64,000 nucleotides of DNA, taken from the NCBI RefSeq assembly GCF_026745355.1, contig NC_079208.1, forward strand, positions 57,894,892 through 57,958,891, written 5' to 3'. The notes below the pieces were generated by a model that saw nothing but the letters and a program-made list of their open reading frames with translations, was not told the origin of the DNA and searched no databases. This document shows positions 1 to 12,167 of the stretch, in pieces (position 1 is the stretch's first letter; the number at the start of each line of letters is the position of its first letter). Source of the DNA: Beta vulgaris subsp. vulgaris (lineage: Eukaryota > Streptophyta > Magnoliopsida > Caryophyllales > Amaranthaceae). The translations under genes and the position numbers were made by a program.

Positions 1-2
1 AA

Positions 3-326
3 AGTGCTATCCACATTGGCAGAAATCCTGTCTTTCATGAAAGGACAAAGCACATAGAACTTGATTGCCACTTTACCAGGGAAAAGGTCTTAGAAGGTCT
101 CATTGATCTCACCTACAAGCCTACTGCTGAACAACTAGCAGATGTCTTTACCAAAGCCCTTCCTTCTCCTCAACACAACTACCTTCTTTCCAAGCTAGGC
201 ATGTCCTTCCCTCCATCTCCTAGCTTGAGGGGGGGTGTTGATATACACAGTACATCATCTCAGCTTACCAGCCCAAGCTCAAATAAAGGTTCAAGCCCAA
301 GTGAAGCAAATGATAAGCCCAAGTAA
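3..326 (+). CDS. Ty1/copia polyprotein, C-terminal RNase H end (partial)
   Basis: This is the last ~107 codons of a copia Pol polyprotein, cut by the window start. The frame shows the C-terminal RNase H signature of plant copia elements: [19 protein letters not shown], then TREKV, then [12 protein letters not shown]. It ends with the usual SLRGG just before a G-rich polypurine tract at about 226-235. The frame stays open into the LTR and stops at 324-326. Gag, protease, integrase and reverse transcriptase must lie upstream of the window, so intactness cannot be judged. Confidence 0.9.
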   Translation, partial: SAIHIGRNPVFHERTKHIELDCHFTREKVLEGLIDLTYKPTAEQLADVFTKALPSPQHNYLLSKLGMSFPPSPSLRGGVDIHSTSSQLTSPSSNKGSSPSEANDKPK

Positions 327-539
327 AGATGCAGATTCCAGCTCAGCATTTAGTTAGTTACAAGTTGTTGGATGTAATAACTTTCTGTTAGCAATTCAGT
401 TAGCTTTCTTTCTTTGTAATAAAGATAGCTACATCTAGTATAAATATAGATTGTACAATGAGATTCATTCATTCAATTACACAGTCAATAAAATCTCATT
501 TCTATTCTCTCTCTATATCTCTCTCTTATGCTAATGTCA
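236..539 (+). repeat. 3' LTR of the copia element
   Basis: The LTR starts TGTTGATATACACAG directly after the polypurine tract. It contains a TATA-like TATAAATATAG near 440 and AATAAA signals near 418 and 487, and ends near CTAATGTCA. The 5' LTR is outside the window, so the right boundary is an estimate based on a TG...CA end and no target-site duplication can be checked. Confidence 0.7.
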
Positions 540-805
540 TTTTCTTCATAAAGAAATGAACTGAAGGTTAGTAGAAAATGTATTCTACTTTTCTGTTATG
601 ATAGTTCATATGATGAACTTCAATAACAACAAATAATCCTTTAATTTCATAAAATGAGATACGACTCTTTATTATTTGGGAGATTAGCCAATTTGGTAAT
701 ATAAAAAAACAAATTACCAACGCTTTGTCCCTTAAGAAATAACAATATCAAAAGACCTTCTATTATAGTACTTAATGTAAATGTAACCAATTTATAATAC
801 TTTTA
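540..805. other. AT-rich spacer
   Basis: No gene, RNA or recognisable repeat is seen between the LTR and the repeat that starts near 806. Confidence 0.6.
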
Positions 806-2248
806 CCTAGTTATTAGGTCCGGGCTGTGCCCCAGGTAAGGAAAAATCTCATTTATTAATACTCCCTCCGTTTCTTAAAGATCTTCTCACTTACTGTTGC
901 TACAGATACCAAGGAAAATCAAGTTGTGTGGGCATGGTGTGAGTAAAGTAGGAGAGATAAAGGGGTTAAGATATATAAACAAATATAAAGGGGTTAAAGT
1001 AGGAGAGAGAATGGAGTAAAATTGAATTAATAATGTAATGGTGGACCATATGATAGTGACATGAGAGGGTAAATAGGGAAATTTGTTTTGCCAAATAAGG
1101 AATAAAGCAAAAGAGGGAAGATCTTTTGGAAACACCCTTAAACGGAAAGAGGGAAGATCTTTAGGAAACGGATGGAGTATAATATTTTATGATAATAACA
1201 CTAAATACAATTTAGCCTTGTGGTTAAAACTTTAGTATATGTAGTTGAGGTCTTGAGATCAAACCCTATAGTATGCAATTTTTTATTTTTTTTATTGTAC
1301 ATGGATTACATGAGCTAAAATTCTCTAAGGAGAGCACCGCGTGGCACATTTTCTTATTTTTGCACGCCTTTTAATATATTTTTATAGATAATGTGTAATT
1401 CCATTACTTTTTTATTTCATTTTAGTTTCATTATAATGATCAATTCATATACTATTGCTCTTCTCTTTTATTGTGTCTTTAGGTGCTAAATATAGGAATG
1501 ATAGAAACTATGAAAATGGTTTTTTTAAGGAAAGGATAACATGGATGTGTTATAGTGTGAATTAAGTGAATTCAATAAGTGAAAATAAGACATTAAATGA
1601 AGTACATTTACACACAAGGAATAAAACAAAAGGATTGAATAATTTTGTGAAACTGAATAATAAAATAACTTCCATAAACGAATGGAATTTTGTGAATAAT
1701 ATTTATATATATACTATTAATTTATGTAAATCTCTATTATATAAGCCAAGGGAGGAGGTGTGGTGTCCTCATTTGAAGTGACTAAAATACCCTTAATGAT
1801 CTAATTAATGGAATGAAAAAAATTACAAAAACAAATCATTTAAAAATCTCATTCCAACTTGCCATTTAAAACAAGTTTAAAATGGTATATGCATCAAATA
1901 CTTCAATCAAAAATTAAATGGACAATATATTTATACCTTATAAGAAAGATGACATACATAACGTGCACATGAAAAGTCTGAAATCCACTACCTTTAATAC
2001 TCTTTAATCCAGATAAACCAACTCATTATTTTTGTTCTTTCTGTTCAATATTCATTCACAAAAAATTAATGTTAACAATCACTCACAACCTTTTTATTTT
2101 TGTACATTAGCAAATTAATATATCTAAATTCATCTAACTGTTGAATTTTTCACATTTAAGTTTAATCATAAATAAAGTATGAATGAAGTATCTAATAGGA
2201 TAACAAATTTTGAAATTAACGCACGCATCGCGTGTATATGAAGGCTAG
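806..2248 (+). mobile_element. Candidate non-autonomous Helitron-like repeat (copy A)
   Basis: The left side resembles a second copy at 12168-12960. Both have a TTATTA start, a GGGCT-containing palindromic stretch and TTTATTAATA, then a tRNA-like GTGGTTAA...TTTAGTATATG...GAGGTCT block (copy A 1212-1270). The right side has a CACGC/GCGTG hairpin (2222-2234) followed shortly by CTAG at 2245-2248, the arrangement seen at Helitron 3' ends. No 5' TC terminus is evident and no helicase is present, so the class and left boundary are tentative. A Stowaway MITE is inserted at 862-1177. The rest (1341-2220) is AT-rich with no gene. Confidence 0.35.
862..1177. mobile_element. Stowaway-like MITE
   Basis: The element is flanked by TA on both sides. 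Its ends CTCCCTCCGTTTCTTAAAGA and the inverse TCTTTAGGAAACGGATGGAG form terminal inverted repeats. It is about 316 bp with no transposase. It belongs to the same subfamily as 3016-3335, which lies in the opposite orientation (shared internal TACAGATACCAA and ATCAAGTTGT). The paralogous repeat at 12168 shows the site without the insertion. Confidence 0.85.
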
Positions 2249-3015
2249 TAGATGTATAGTATAAGAGGTAGAATTAGCAGCACTTGACGATAAAGATTTA
2301 CTAGTAGTATGTAGTACCAATGGAAGCGTTTAATTGCATCGAAGAAATCATCCAAAAAATATAGTTTCATTAAGCAAGATTTAGGGCTTTCAGCATATAG
2401 TATAAAAAAACGTATCATAATTGTATTAAGAAGACAAATTATTTTGTCTTTGGAATTAATCTATATTAATAGGCGATGTCACGTCATAATTCCCGCAATG
2501 ATTTGGTTCGATGTTAATTGCACAATTTATACAAGTTTAGGGAATTTTTTTTACTTCAAATAAAACATTAAGCAGAAAACTGGCACAATAACTCAATTTA
2601 GGAAAATTTGCAAAAACATTAAGTTCCTTAATGCTATCAATAGATTTTGTTTAACATACTTCTAAACCGAGTATGTATTAGAACTAAAGTGAAAATAAAG
2701 TGATTGGTATTAACCATCTAGCAAACATTTTTATACTTCCTCTATTTTTTCAATTTCACTTTTTTTTTTTAAACTTTGTCGAGACTCTTTTTTAAATGTC
2801 AATATTTCTAATTGTGTATAGATAAAAATTATAAGAATTTGATATTTCGAATATTTACATATATTGAGACGAATCTAACATGATCATTTTGACTATGTTT
2901 TTTTTTTCTCTTATATAATGATGAAAGATAACTTAACAAAGTTAGTTGATAAATAGTGCAAAAAACGAATTGATACAATTTTAAAAATCGAAGAAGTCAA
3001 ATCTATAAAAAAGTA
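2249..3015. other. AT-rich spacer
   Basis: No supported gene. A degraded ACTTCCTCTATTTTTT motif near 2735 may be one end of an old MITE, but its partner end is not clear. Confidence 0.5.
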
Positions 3016-3335
3016 TTCCCTCCGTTTCCTAAGAATCTTCCCTCTTTCCGTTTAAATGTGTTTCCAAAAGATCTTTCCTCTTTTACTTTATTCCTTTGGA
3101 ATTTTTTTCCCCTTTCCACCCTCTCATGTCCTTATCACATGGTCCACAATTACATTATTAATTCAATTTTACTCTCTTTCTCTCTCATACTTTAACCCCT
3201 TTTTATTTGTTTATTTATCTTAACCCCTTTCCCTCTCCTACTTTTCCCACCCCACAACCCACACCCCAAACAACTTGATTCTCATTGGTATCTGTAGTAA
3301 CAGTAACAAGGAAGATCTTTAGGCTACAGAGGTAG
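3016..3335. mobile_element. Stowaway-like MITE
   Basis: TA-flanked element of about 320 bp. Its left end TTCCCTCCGTTTCCTAAGA pairs with the right end TCTTTAGGCTACAGAGGTAG. The interior matches 862-1177 in reverse orientation. The right terminus is the more degraded. Confidence 0.8.
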
Positions 3336-4150
3336 TAGCTAATAAGTTATTAATTGCATTTTTAACAATTAATGATTTATTATCTACTTTTTGATAAAAT
3401 AAGTAATTAGATTTGCATAAAAATTTTGCTCATTTGAAGAATTTATTAAAAATTGACTCCGAGAGTACCATCAACATGGTACACTCAGACACATCATAAA
3501 CGGACTTTTAAGTTGGATATGTCTTACTTCCTCGAGTGCATTAATCATACATCTAACTTCTAAGGCTACTTTTTATTGTTCATTTGGAGCTCAACCTATT
3601 ATGTGATTATGCTTATTTTGAGATTATAAATAAGTAATGAGCAAAAAATAACATCAATGTATGATAAAAATTCCCTACTTCCTCCATATTTTTTTAGTTG
3701 TATTATTTCATTTCGAACACTACTCATCAACCAACTTATCGAAATTACCATAAATTAGGAAAGGGCCAAATTATTATTTTTCAAAAAATATTCTTATCCT
3801 GAGATTGCATTTTCCACGGATTGGAGGAAATAGACCCATGAGAACCCAAAAAAAAAAAAAAAACAACCAAAGAAAAAAAAAATCCCAAAACCTCCTTCTT
3901 TAATTGCATAAACACTGCCGAATGTATGAAACCCTACTCTTCTTTAACAAAAAAAAAAAAGAGTTCTACATGGCCATGAATTCATGAAATTTTTAGGCCT
4001 TTCTGTTTTAATTTCCTTCACCCATTAAAATCCCAACTTTTTTTTCTTCCATTAAAACAAACTTTCACTCCACATTCATCCCTAATTTTATTAGATCTAT
4101 CCATTTCATCATCTGGGTATTTTCCGAAATATCTAATTAACCCTAAAAAT
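3336..4150 (+). promoter_or_regulatory. Upstream region and 5' UTR of the FtsH gene
   Basis: Mostly AT-rich sequence with poly(A) tracts near 3850 and 3950. The 5' UTR must lie in its last part. I see no unambiguous TATA box. A partial MITE-like ACTTCCTCCAT motif occurs near 3679. Confidence 0.4.
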
Positions 4151-7100
4151 ATGATCTTTTCTAAACTGGGTAGTTCTTTATCTCGTTCTTCTCGAGCAAG
4201 GGTATTTTTTTTATTTTGTTTGCATATTCTATGATTTGATATTGTGAAAATGTTTGAATTCATTTTTTTCGGGATTAATTTGTTTTTTTTTTTTTTGTTT
4301 TTTGGGTTTGATTGCAGAATCTCATCAATGGATGTTACAAAGGAAGGCCGGTGTTACTTGATGAAAGTTTATTAAGAGCTTCATATGTTAATTCCTCTGC
4401 AAATCAATTTGATTCTAATTTAGGGTTTCTGAGGAGTTATTTGGGTTCAATTGGAGCTCAGAATAAAGATTATTTATCTGATGTAAAATATGCTCTTGCA
4501 AATCCTGGATTTTGTAGGTTTTTCTCCAGTGAAGCACCTAAGAAAAAGAGTGAGTTCTTCGTTTGATTATTTTTGGGAAGTTTTTAATTTTTAGTTGTGG
4601 AAGTTTGTTGAATTGTGCCCAATAAGGTTTAATTTTCAACTTTTGATTGAATTTTTATAGACTATGAGAACTTTTATCCAAAGGAGAAGAAGGAAATTCC
4701 GAAAACGGATGAGCAGAAATCCGAGTCTAAAGGTAAATGAATTCTATTTTGTTAAGTTGCTTCATGGGTCTGATGATGCTTGTTTTGGGGGATTGAGTAT
4801 AGGTGTTAAAGTCACATTTTCAGAACGATCGGGTGACATTGTTTCTTCGGCCCGAACTAAGGAATCCCTTAGATATGATGCAAAATGAACAATAAAGACA
4901 TTGCAATGTAGAAGGTAGCTAAGGACCTTGTTTCGACACCTCTGCGAAGTATTAATCTTTTACGCTTGTTGATCGGTTCCTGATGAAAATTATTGGCAGA
5001 GTTATAGCCTTGTAGTGTACGACACAATCTTCACAATTTAACATATAGCTATGTCCTGAGAAATTGAAGTTTTTAATAAGTAAATGTTTAGGGTTGCGTT
5101 AGAATCGTATGCTTTAGCTTTTGAGAATGATTGGTTGTGAAGATTGACATTATGATCTAGAAGTGATAGCTTCTCATCAATCTTAGCAATGTGAGTGAAA
5201 TAGAAGAGCTAGCAGCTTCTTGGCAGTATAAGATTGTATCTTTCGTGGGTTGGATGGCTTCACAATCATATTACTTGGAGTGATTAGCATAATTACCTGA
5301 ATAAGTTATGAGAGGAAAGGTGTTGGACACTAAGGAAAACATAGCATTGACTACTTTGCTCTGAGATGATCTCGTTTATCTGTCTCTACTCTCTACTCTG
5401 TAGTTATTTCTGGAATCTGGACTTTATTTTACCCAGTACCCTGGATATAATGAGTTCATAGTGTCATTGTGAATTTAGGAAGTTCTCCCTTCAAGATATG
5501 TTAGCCTCGTCCTATTTTGCTGAACTCTCTGGAATTCTAGGTAGAACCTCAATAAATTGATACTTAATAGTCTTAACAGGTTCAGTATATTATAACCAGA
5601 ATCTTCTTGATGGATTGTCTATGACCTCCATATAATGCGAAATTTGTTTTTTTGAGCTGAATAGAAGCTAAGGATTGGGATACTGACGCTTAAGGGAACT
5701 TGAGCTAGGTGAATCAGATTCCTTTTATCTATTGCATTATTGACTTTTTTTGCTGAAAGAAGCTGATCACATTTTTGCAGACTTCTTTGTGTTTACAGTA
5801 TACCTTACGTGATATTCAAGGCACTGAGCTAAATTGAATTTCAATGGCTTATGGTATGGATGAGCAATCTGAACATAGTGTTTTTGAGGAGGAATAGGAG
5901 ATGTAATCGAATGAGATACATGCTTTAGTAAAAGCTGACTAAGTTTTTGAAATCTAAATATAACATGATGTTTAATTTTGTTAAATGACCGAGTTCCCCG
6001 TTGATAGGAAACATAAGACATGCCAATCCTGTGCTTCTCTAACTTCTCTAATATTTAAAATTTCAGAGGAATCAAACTCCAATACCGAGGATCAAGGAAA
6101 TTTTCAAGAAACATTCATGAAGCAGTTTCAGAGTTTGCTCACTCCTCTTCTAATGATCGGGCTTTTCCTCTCAACATTCTCATTTAGTCCTCGTGAACAA
6201 CAGCAGGTGAATTTCCAAACAACTTTTACAATTGTTTACGTATGATTATGTTAAATTAGAGTTTTAATTTGCTTTTGCTGGATAGTAAAATGATTTTATG
6301 ATTCAACTTCAATGCAAGAGTTGGAGTTTATTTCTATGAAATGACTCATTTAAATTTAAGGCACAGCTGGTTTCTGTGTGTTAACAGCTAATTTCAAATC
6401 TCCAATGAATTACTTTGGCCCCCCCATGTGCATAACGAGGGTCTAAGCGAAAATTAAACTTTGTGTTTGTCCTCTACCCTGATGACAGGAGGCCAATTGG
6501 TAGGAATTAGGATAACATGCTAAATAAAGTTATTGAATGTTTACAGTTCAAATTATCATGCTGTTAACAAAATATGACTAGTAATGGTGGAATGTGTCTT
6601 TGTCAAAATATGCAGTATCGCAACCCTTTTCGCCCTGATGCAAATGAGTTTTTCTTTATGTCTATATTGATAGTAAACGATGACATTTAGCTTGATTTAC
6701 TTACTGTACCCTTAATTACATAATAGTAGTATCCCATGTATGGTAAGGTGGCTCCATAGCAGGCTTTTGCTTACAAACAAGTTGGGGAATTAAAAGATAT
6801 AGATATAGTCATAACTTACGAAGAAGTTGGGGAATTGAAAGATATAGATATAGTCATAACTGTTGTTGAGAAGCAGATATTTTCTATTCCAATCCAGAGT
6901 GCGCCAGTGTTCTCTCTTCTAAAATTTCTTCTTCCCATCCCTGATTTATTTGGTGTGAGCACTGAATAATGATGTCCCATATTGATGCTTTTACAGATTA
7001 CAGAGTGTTTTCAGATTTAAGTCTTTCCTTTCATGCTGGTGTTCCTTTAGCATCAACTCTAGACGCACCTGCTGTCTTGTCTAAAACATTTTGCATGAGA

Positions 7101-7983
7101 GTAGTTTGGACTATCCTGGCTGCTTGTTTCATGTATCATATTGTTTATTTTGTGCTTTGCGTTCTTAATTATCGTTATGCCTTGTGTCTTTCGTTGTATT
7201 ATGCTTGATGGGTGATGAGCTCTGCTATTTAATGATCGTGCACCTGATTCTTTTTCATCCCTCTTTCCAATCTCATAATTTTAATTTACTTTCTCATGAT
7301 TGCTGGTCTGGTTTGTTTTGTTGCAGATAAGTTTCCAAGAATTCAAAAATAAGCTTTTGGAACCTGGTCTAGTTGATCATATAGTCGTGTCTAATAAATC
7401 AGTTGCTAAAGTTTATGTGAGAAGCTCACCACGGGATCATACAAACAACGATGAAGTACAAGGGCCTGCAAGTGGTGCACCTCCAAGAGGCGGCGGCCAC
7501 TCAGGCCAGTACAAGTATTATTTCAACATTGGAAGTATTGAGTCCTTTGAAGAAAAGTTGGAGGAAGCACAGGAAGCTTTGGGTATCGACTCCCATGATC
7601 ATGTTCCTGTGACATATATGAATGAAATGGTATGGTATCAAGAGCTGTTGAGGTTTGCACCTACACTTTTGCTTCTTGGATCACTTTTCTTCATGGGTAG
7701 GAAGATGCAAGGTGGGCTAGGTGTTGGTGGCGGTGGTGGGCGAGGAGGAGCTCGTGGAATTTTCAACATCGGAAAAGCCACAATTACGAAAGTGGATAAG
7801 AATGCCAAGAATAAGGTCAGATATAGTTATTCCAGAAATTTGTATGATTTATAACTTTATATAATTGCTACAGCTATACCAGATATATATTTGTATGATC
7901 ACTTATCCCTTCTGTTTGAGGGCATTTTATCTCATGCTTATATGTTAGGAACCATATTTCAGGTCTACTTTAAAGATGTTGCC

Positions 7984-8021
<38 letters not shown>

Positions 8022-9746
8022 GCACTTCCTTAAGAATCCCAAGAAGTATGAAGACTTGGGTGCAAAAATTCCTAAGGGTGCTCTTTTAGTTGGTCCACCA
8101 GGGACAGGAAAGACTCTCCTTGCTAAGGCAACTGCAGGCGAATCTGGTGTACCCTTTCTATCCATATCTGGTTCAGATTTTATGGAAATGTTTGTTGGTG
8201 TAGGACCATCCAGGGTAAGAAATTTATTCCAGGAAGCAAGACAATGTGCACCTAGTATTGTTTTTATCGATGAGATTGATGCCATTGGCCGGGCAAGAGG
8301 ACGTGGAGGTTTTTCTGGTTCAAATGATGAGCGGGAAAGTACTCTTAATCAACTGCTTGTCGAGATGGATGGTTTTGGAACTACTGCTGGAGTAGTGGTC
8401 CTTGCTGGCACAAACAGGCCAGATATATTGGATAAAGCTTTGTTGAGACCTGGTCGATTTGATCGCCAGATTACCATTGACAAGCCTGATATTAAAGGTC
8501 GTGAACAAATTTTTCAGATATATTTGAAAAAGCTCAAGCTTGATCATGAACCATCGTACTACTCAGAGAGGCTTGCAGCACTTACTCCTGGATTTGCTGG
8601 AGCTGACATAGCAAATGTCTGTAACGAAGCTGCATTAATTGCTGCCAGAAATGAGGGGATTGTTATTACTATGGACCATTTTGAATCAGCCATAGATAGA
8701 GTTATTGGTGGCCTGGAGAAGAAAAACAAGGTAAAATTTTGATGAAGCACAGCGTTACTTACTTCAAATGAGGTAGGGAATTCTTAACTTTCCTTTTGTT
8801 CATGCAGGTTATAAGCAAGTTGGAAAGACGAACTGTTGCTTACCATGAATCTGGTCATGCTGTTGCTGGTTGGTTTTTGGAACATGCGGAACCTCTATTG
8901 AAAGTCACAATAGTTCCCCGTGGCACAGCTGCTCTAGGATTCGCACAGTATGTACCAAATGAAAATCTTCTTATGACCAAAGAACAGCTTTTTGATATGA
9001 CTTGTATGACCCTGGGTGGCCGAGCAGCTGAACAGGTACTTCCATCTCTTTCCCTCTTCCTGTATAATACAAATATGACTCTCCGTTTAGAGGTATTCTT
9101 ATCCTCTCCTTATCCTGTAATATACTAGTAGCATATCAGGAATTAAATAGTAATTCACTGTAATTTTGATAGAAGGTGACAACTTTTTTTTACTTGACTT
9201 CCTTAAATAGAAAGATTATCAGGCTTTTGACTTTTTTTTTTCTCTTCTAAAATTTTGGCTGTTTAGGTTTTGATAGGTAGAATCTCGACGGGAGCTCAGA
9301 ATGACCTGGAAAAGGTAACCAAAATGACATATGCCCAAGTTGCAGTTTATGGTTTCAGTGACAAAGTAGGCCTCCTCTCTTTCCCCCAAAGAGAGGATGG
9401 TTTTGAGATGACCAAGCCCTACAGCAACAAAACGGGTGCAATCATCGATGAAGAGGTGAGAGAGTGGGTTACTAAGGCATACAAGCGGACTGTTGAACTG
9501 ATCGAGGAAAAAAAGGAGCAAGTAGCTACAATTGCAGAACTATTGCTTGAAAAAGAGGTCCTCCATCAAGAGGACTTGGTACGAGTTTTAGGTGAACGAC
9601 CTTACAAACCGGCAGAGCTCACAAACTATGATAGGTTCAAGCAAGGTTTCCAGGAAGAACCTGATAAGAGTAGCCAGGCCTCCGAGAAACAGACCTCGGA
9701 GGATGAAGGATCGCCGCCTCTTATACCAGATGTGGTTCCTACATAG
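4151..9746 (+). CDS. FTSH10-like: Mitochondrial ATP-dependent zinc metalloprotease, FTSH3/FTSH10 (m-AAA) type
   Basis: Inner-membrane protease that degrades or processes unassembled respiratory-chain proteins. Eight exons join in phase: 4151-4201, 4318-4549, 4661-4732, 6067-6206, 7327-7815, 7963-8730, 8808-9035, 9267-9746, giving 819 aa, the expected length for this pair of plant paralogs. The start is the ATG beginning MIFSKLG; the basic, Ser/Arg-rich N-terminus fits a mitochondrial presequence. Visible parts: first membrane segment (~142-158), intermembrane-space domain, second membrane segment (~275-289), a Gly-rich linker, Walker A GPPGTGKT (372-379), Walker [12 protein letters not shown], arginine-finger region RPGRFDR, zinc motif HESGH (597-601) and a C-terminal peptidase domain with an acidic tail. 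All key residues are present. The gene could be orthologous to FTSH3 or FTSH10; I cannot separate them. Confidence 0.95.
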
Positions 9747-10736
9747 TAAGTAATAGGGCGGCGACTTTAGTTTGTGTTGTACATGGGCCAAATATTTCTC
9801 TGATGAAAAGGGTGTATAATGAAATTTTACGCATTGTACACGTTGATATCTTCTTATTTCTTTAATGAGATGAATTCGATGTTTGCTGCTGCTGGGTATT
9901 GGCATCGTTCTCTTTGCTATTTACATCTTCTTCTGTTCATGATTTCCTGATGAAGATGAATAAATAGATGCTTTTAATACTTGATTAATGAATTGTTCAA
10001 GTAGCTATTGATGCACCTTTTAGACGCATGTAAGACTTTCATATTTGTGCTAGCATTTTTTTTATGTAACTATGATGGTACTTTCTGATTGGAATTTATT
10101 GTCACATTACTAATTTTCGTATACAATTAACGTGATAATTAACCTCGTTTTCGAGGGAGTGAATATATGCTTTTGTTTATGGGGTTCTAGTTTTCTTATG
10201 TCATTTTTGAGGGAGTGAATATACATATGCTTTTGTTTGTGGGGTTGTTCATACATGAGTAGAATGTAGAAAAGGATAGAGGTATTTGGTTAGGGTTGAA
10301 CACTATGGTTGAAGTGGGTTTTAAAAATCATGTCACTGATAGTATTATTTTATTTATGGTACTTACTGAACTACTACTTCTCATAAATATAATAAGTCAA
10401 TTTTGTAGGTTAAATTCTTTGGTTTTGGGGATGAGGAAGATTGGTAGGAGAATCTATCGTTTTCAAGATTTGGGAGCATCTGATCTTTTAATCTTGCGGT
10501 CATGACTCATGAGCCAAACATTATCACTAGGCTAATCTTTAGTTGGTATGTCATTAATAGTTGACAGTAATTTCTCGGACAAAAGAATAATTATGTGTTT
10601 TTTCCTTGTTAAGGTGCATGAAAGACCTACCTATAATAAAACTAAAGATTGAAATGTGATAAGACGAGTGAATCAATATGATTGAAATTCGAAGTTCAGT
10701 TTAAATTTGTTAATATGATTCGATGAAAGTAGGTCT
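9747..10736 (+). other. FtsH 3' UTR and intergenic spacer
   Basis: The 3' UTR probably ends near the AATAAATAGATG at about 9959. Further on, a ~40 bp segment starting GAGGGAGTGAATATA occurs twice (about 10155 and 10210), a local direct duplication. No gene is seen. Confidence 0.5.
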
Positions 10737-10744
10737 GTGGTCTT

Positions 10745-11035
10745 CAGGGCCGGGGCTAGGATTTTAGGGGTCCTGTGCGGACTCTTGAAAAGAGGCCTTA
10801 AAATCCGCATGGAAAGACTCACCGAAAGAGTACTAGAGTGCAAAATTTAAATTGTAGTTACAAGGATTCGATCCCTTCACCTCATGTAACTAAGGCCCAA
10901 AACACACCACTGGTCCATACACTTTTATTTGATTTATTATTGTTACAAACATTATAAGTACAGAGCTTTTGGGGCCCCTGTCAAACTGAGACCCTGCGCG
11001 GTCGATCACTTCGCTCATGCCAAACGCCGGCCCTG
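10745..11035. mobile_element. hAT-type MITE with 8-bp target-site duplication
   Basis: The ends CAGGGCCGG and CCGGCCCTG are perfect inverted repeats. They are flanked by the identical 8-mer GTGGTCTT at 10737-10744 and 11036-11043. An 8-bp duplication with CAGGG-type ends is diagnostic of hAT elements. Length is 291 bp with no transposase. Confidence 0.92.
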
Positions 11036-11334
11036 GTGGTCTTCAATATTATCTAAATTTGTTACACATGTTTGTATTACAAACGATAACTCTAGAGTAT
11101 AACACACCCCAAAAACTAGTTCTAACCATGTCAAATATCAAAAGACAATAGATCGAAGACTACTAATTATCAATGTGTTGTCGGTATATCGTATTTATGG
11201 TGTTTGTTTAAGGCATCACCGTCCAAACCCCCCACGTGAATTCCCAAACTTTGATTTTCAATTCATCATAATCAACTTTTACGGATTACATGGCTTCTCA
11301 ACTACCATACTTTCATTAATTTAAGTAAAAAGTA

Positions 11335-11594
11335 CTCTCTCTGTTTTTTTTTTTATCTTTCTCACTTAGAATTTTGACACTATTCATGAATAGAGAGAAT
11401 CTTCTTAAATGTTCTCAATTTATAAGAAAAAACATAGTCATGTGATGTCTTGTTTGATTTGTCTCAATTAGTACTTTATTAATATTCAATCGTTATAATT
11501 TTTACTAATATATAATGAAAGATATTTAAGTTTTAAAACGTGCATTGGCAAACGTGCAAAGTCAAAGTAGGAATGATAAAAAAAACAGAGGGAG
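11335..11594. mobile_element. Stowaway-like MITE
   Basis: TA-flanked element with left end CTCTCTCTGTTTTTTTTTTT and right end AAAAAAACAGAGGGAG. About 260 bp, AT-rich, non-coding. Confidence 0.75.
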
Positions 11595-11636
11595 TACTTA
11601 TGTAAACGTGAGTTCATAAAATAGTACTCCCTCCGT

Positions 11637-11999
11637 CTCATAATATAAGTCTTGTTTCCTTATAAGGTGTCCCAAAATATAAGTCTTATTTTTATTTTCA
11701 ATCAATAATTATTCCCAAAATATCCTCATGAAAATAGTTTAATTCCCAAAATGTCATCATAACTTCACTTCCAATGCACCATTATTAATGACAAAATGAA
11801 ATCTTTTATCCCATTGAACTCCTCTACACATTAAACCATGCAACATTAAATGATAGTTTTTATTTTTTGTTAAATAGAAAAAAACAATGCAAGTGTTTCT
11901 CAATAAAAATAATTTTTTATTCAAATAAAACAAGATTCCATTTAACCTTAATTCCCGCGTAAAAACGGAATCAGGACTTATATTATGGGACGGAGGGAG
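11637..11999. mobile_element. Stowaway-like MITE
   Basis: TA-flanked element with long matching ends: CTCCCTCCGTCTCATAATAT and the inverse ATATTATGGGACGGAGGGAG. About 363 bp and non-coding. Its ends closely match those of the element at 34190-35543. Confidence 0.9.
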
Positions 12000-12167
12000 T
12001 AGTAATTATTGTACTTACTCTATTATGTCTTAAATGAAATATTGGATGAAAATTGAAATGACGCTATTTATTGATCAATTTTGACTCCAATTTATCCATT
12101 ATGTAAAGAAAATCATAATCAGGTGTGATCTTGTTAGATTTTTCTCAATTCATAATATCAAACTAGT

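Noticed and set aside
1212..1270. tRNA gene candidate
   Set aside because: A- and B-box-like motifs occur but no cloverleaf can be drawn; it fits a tRNA-derived repeat also present at 12253-12950.
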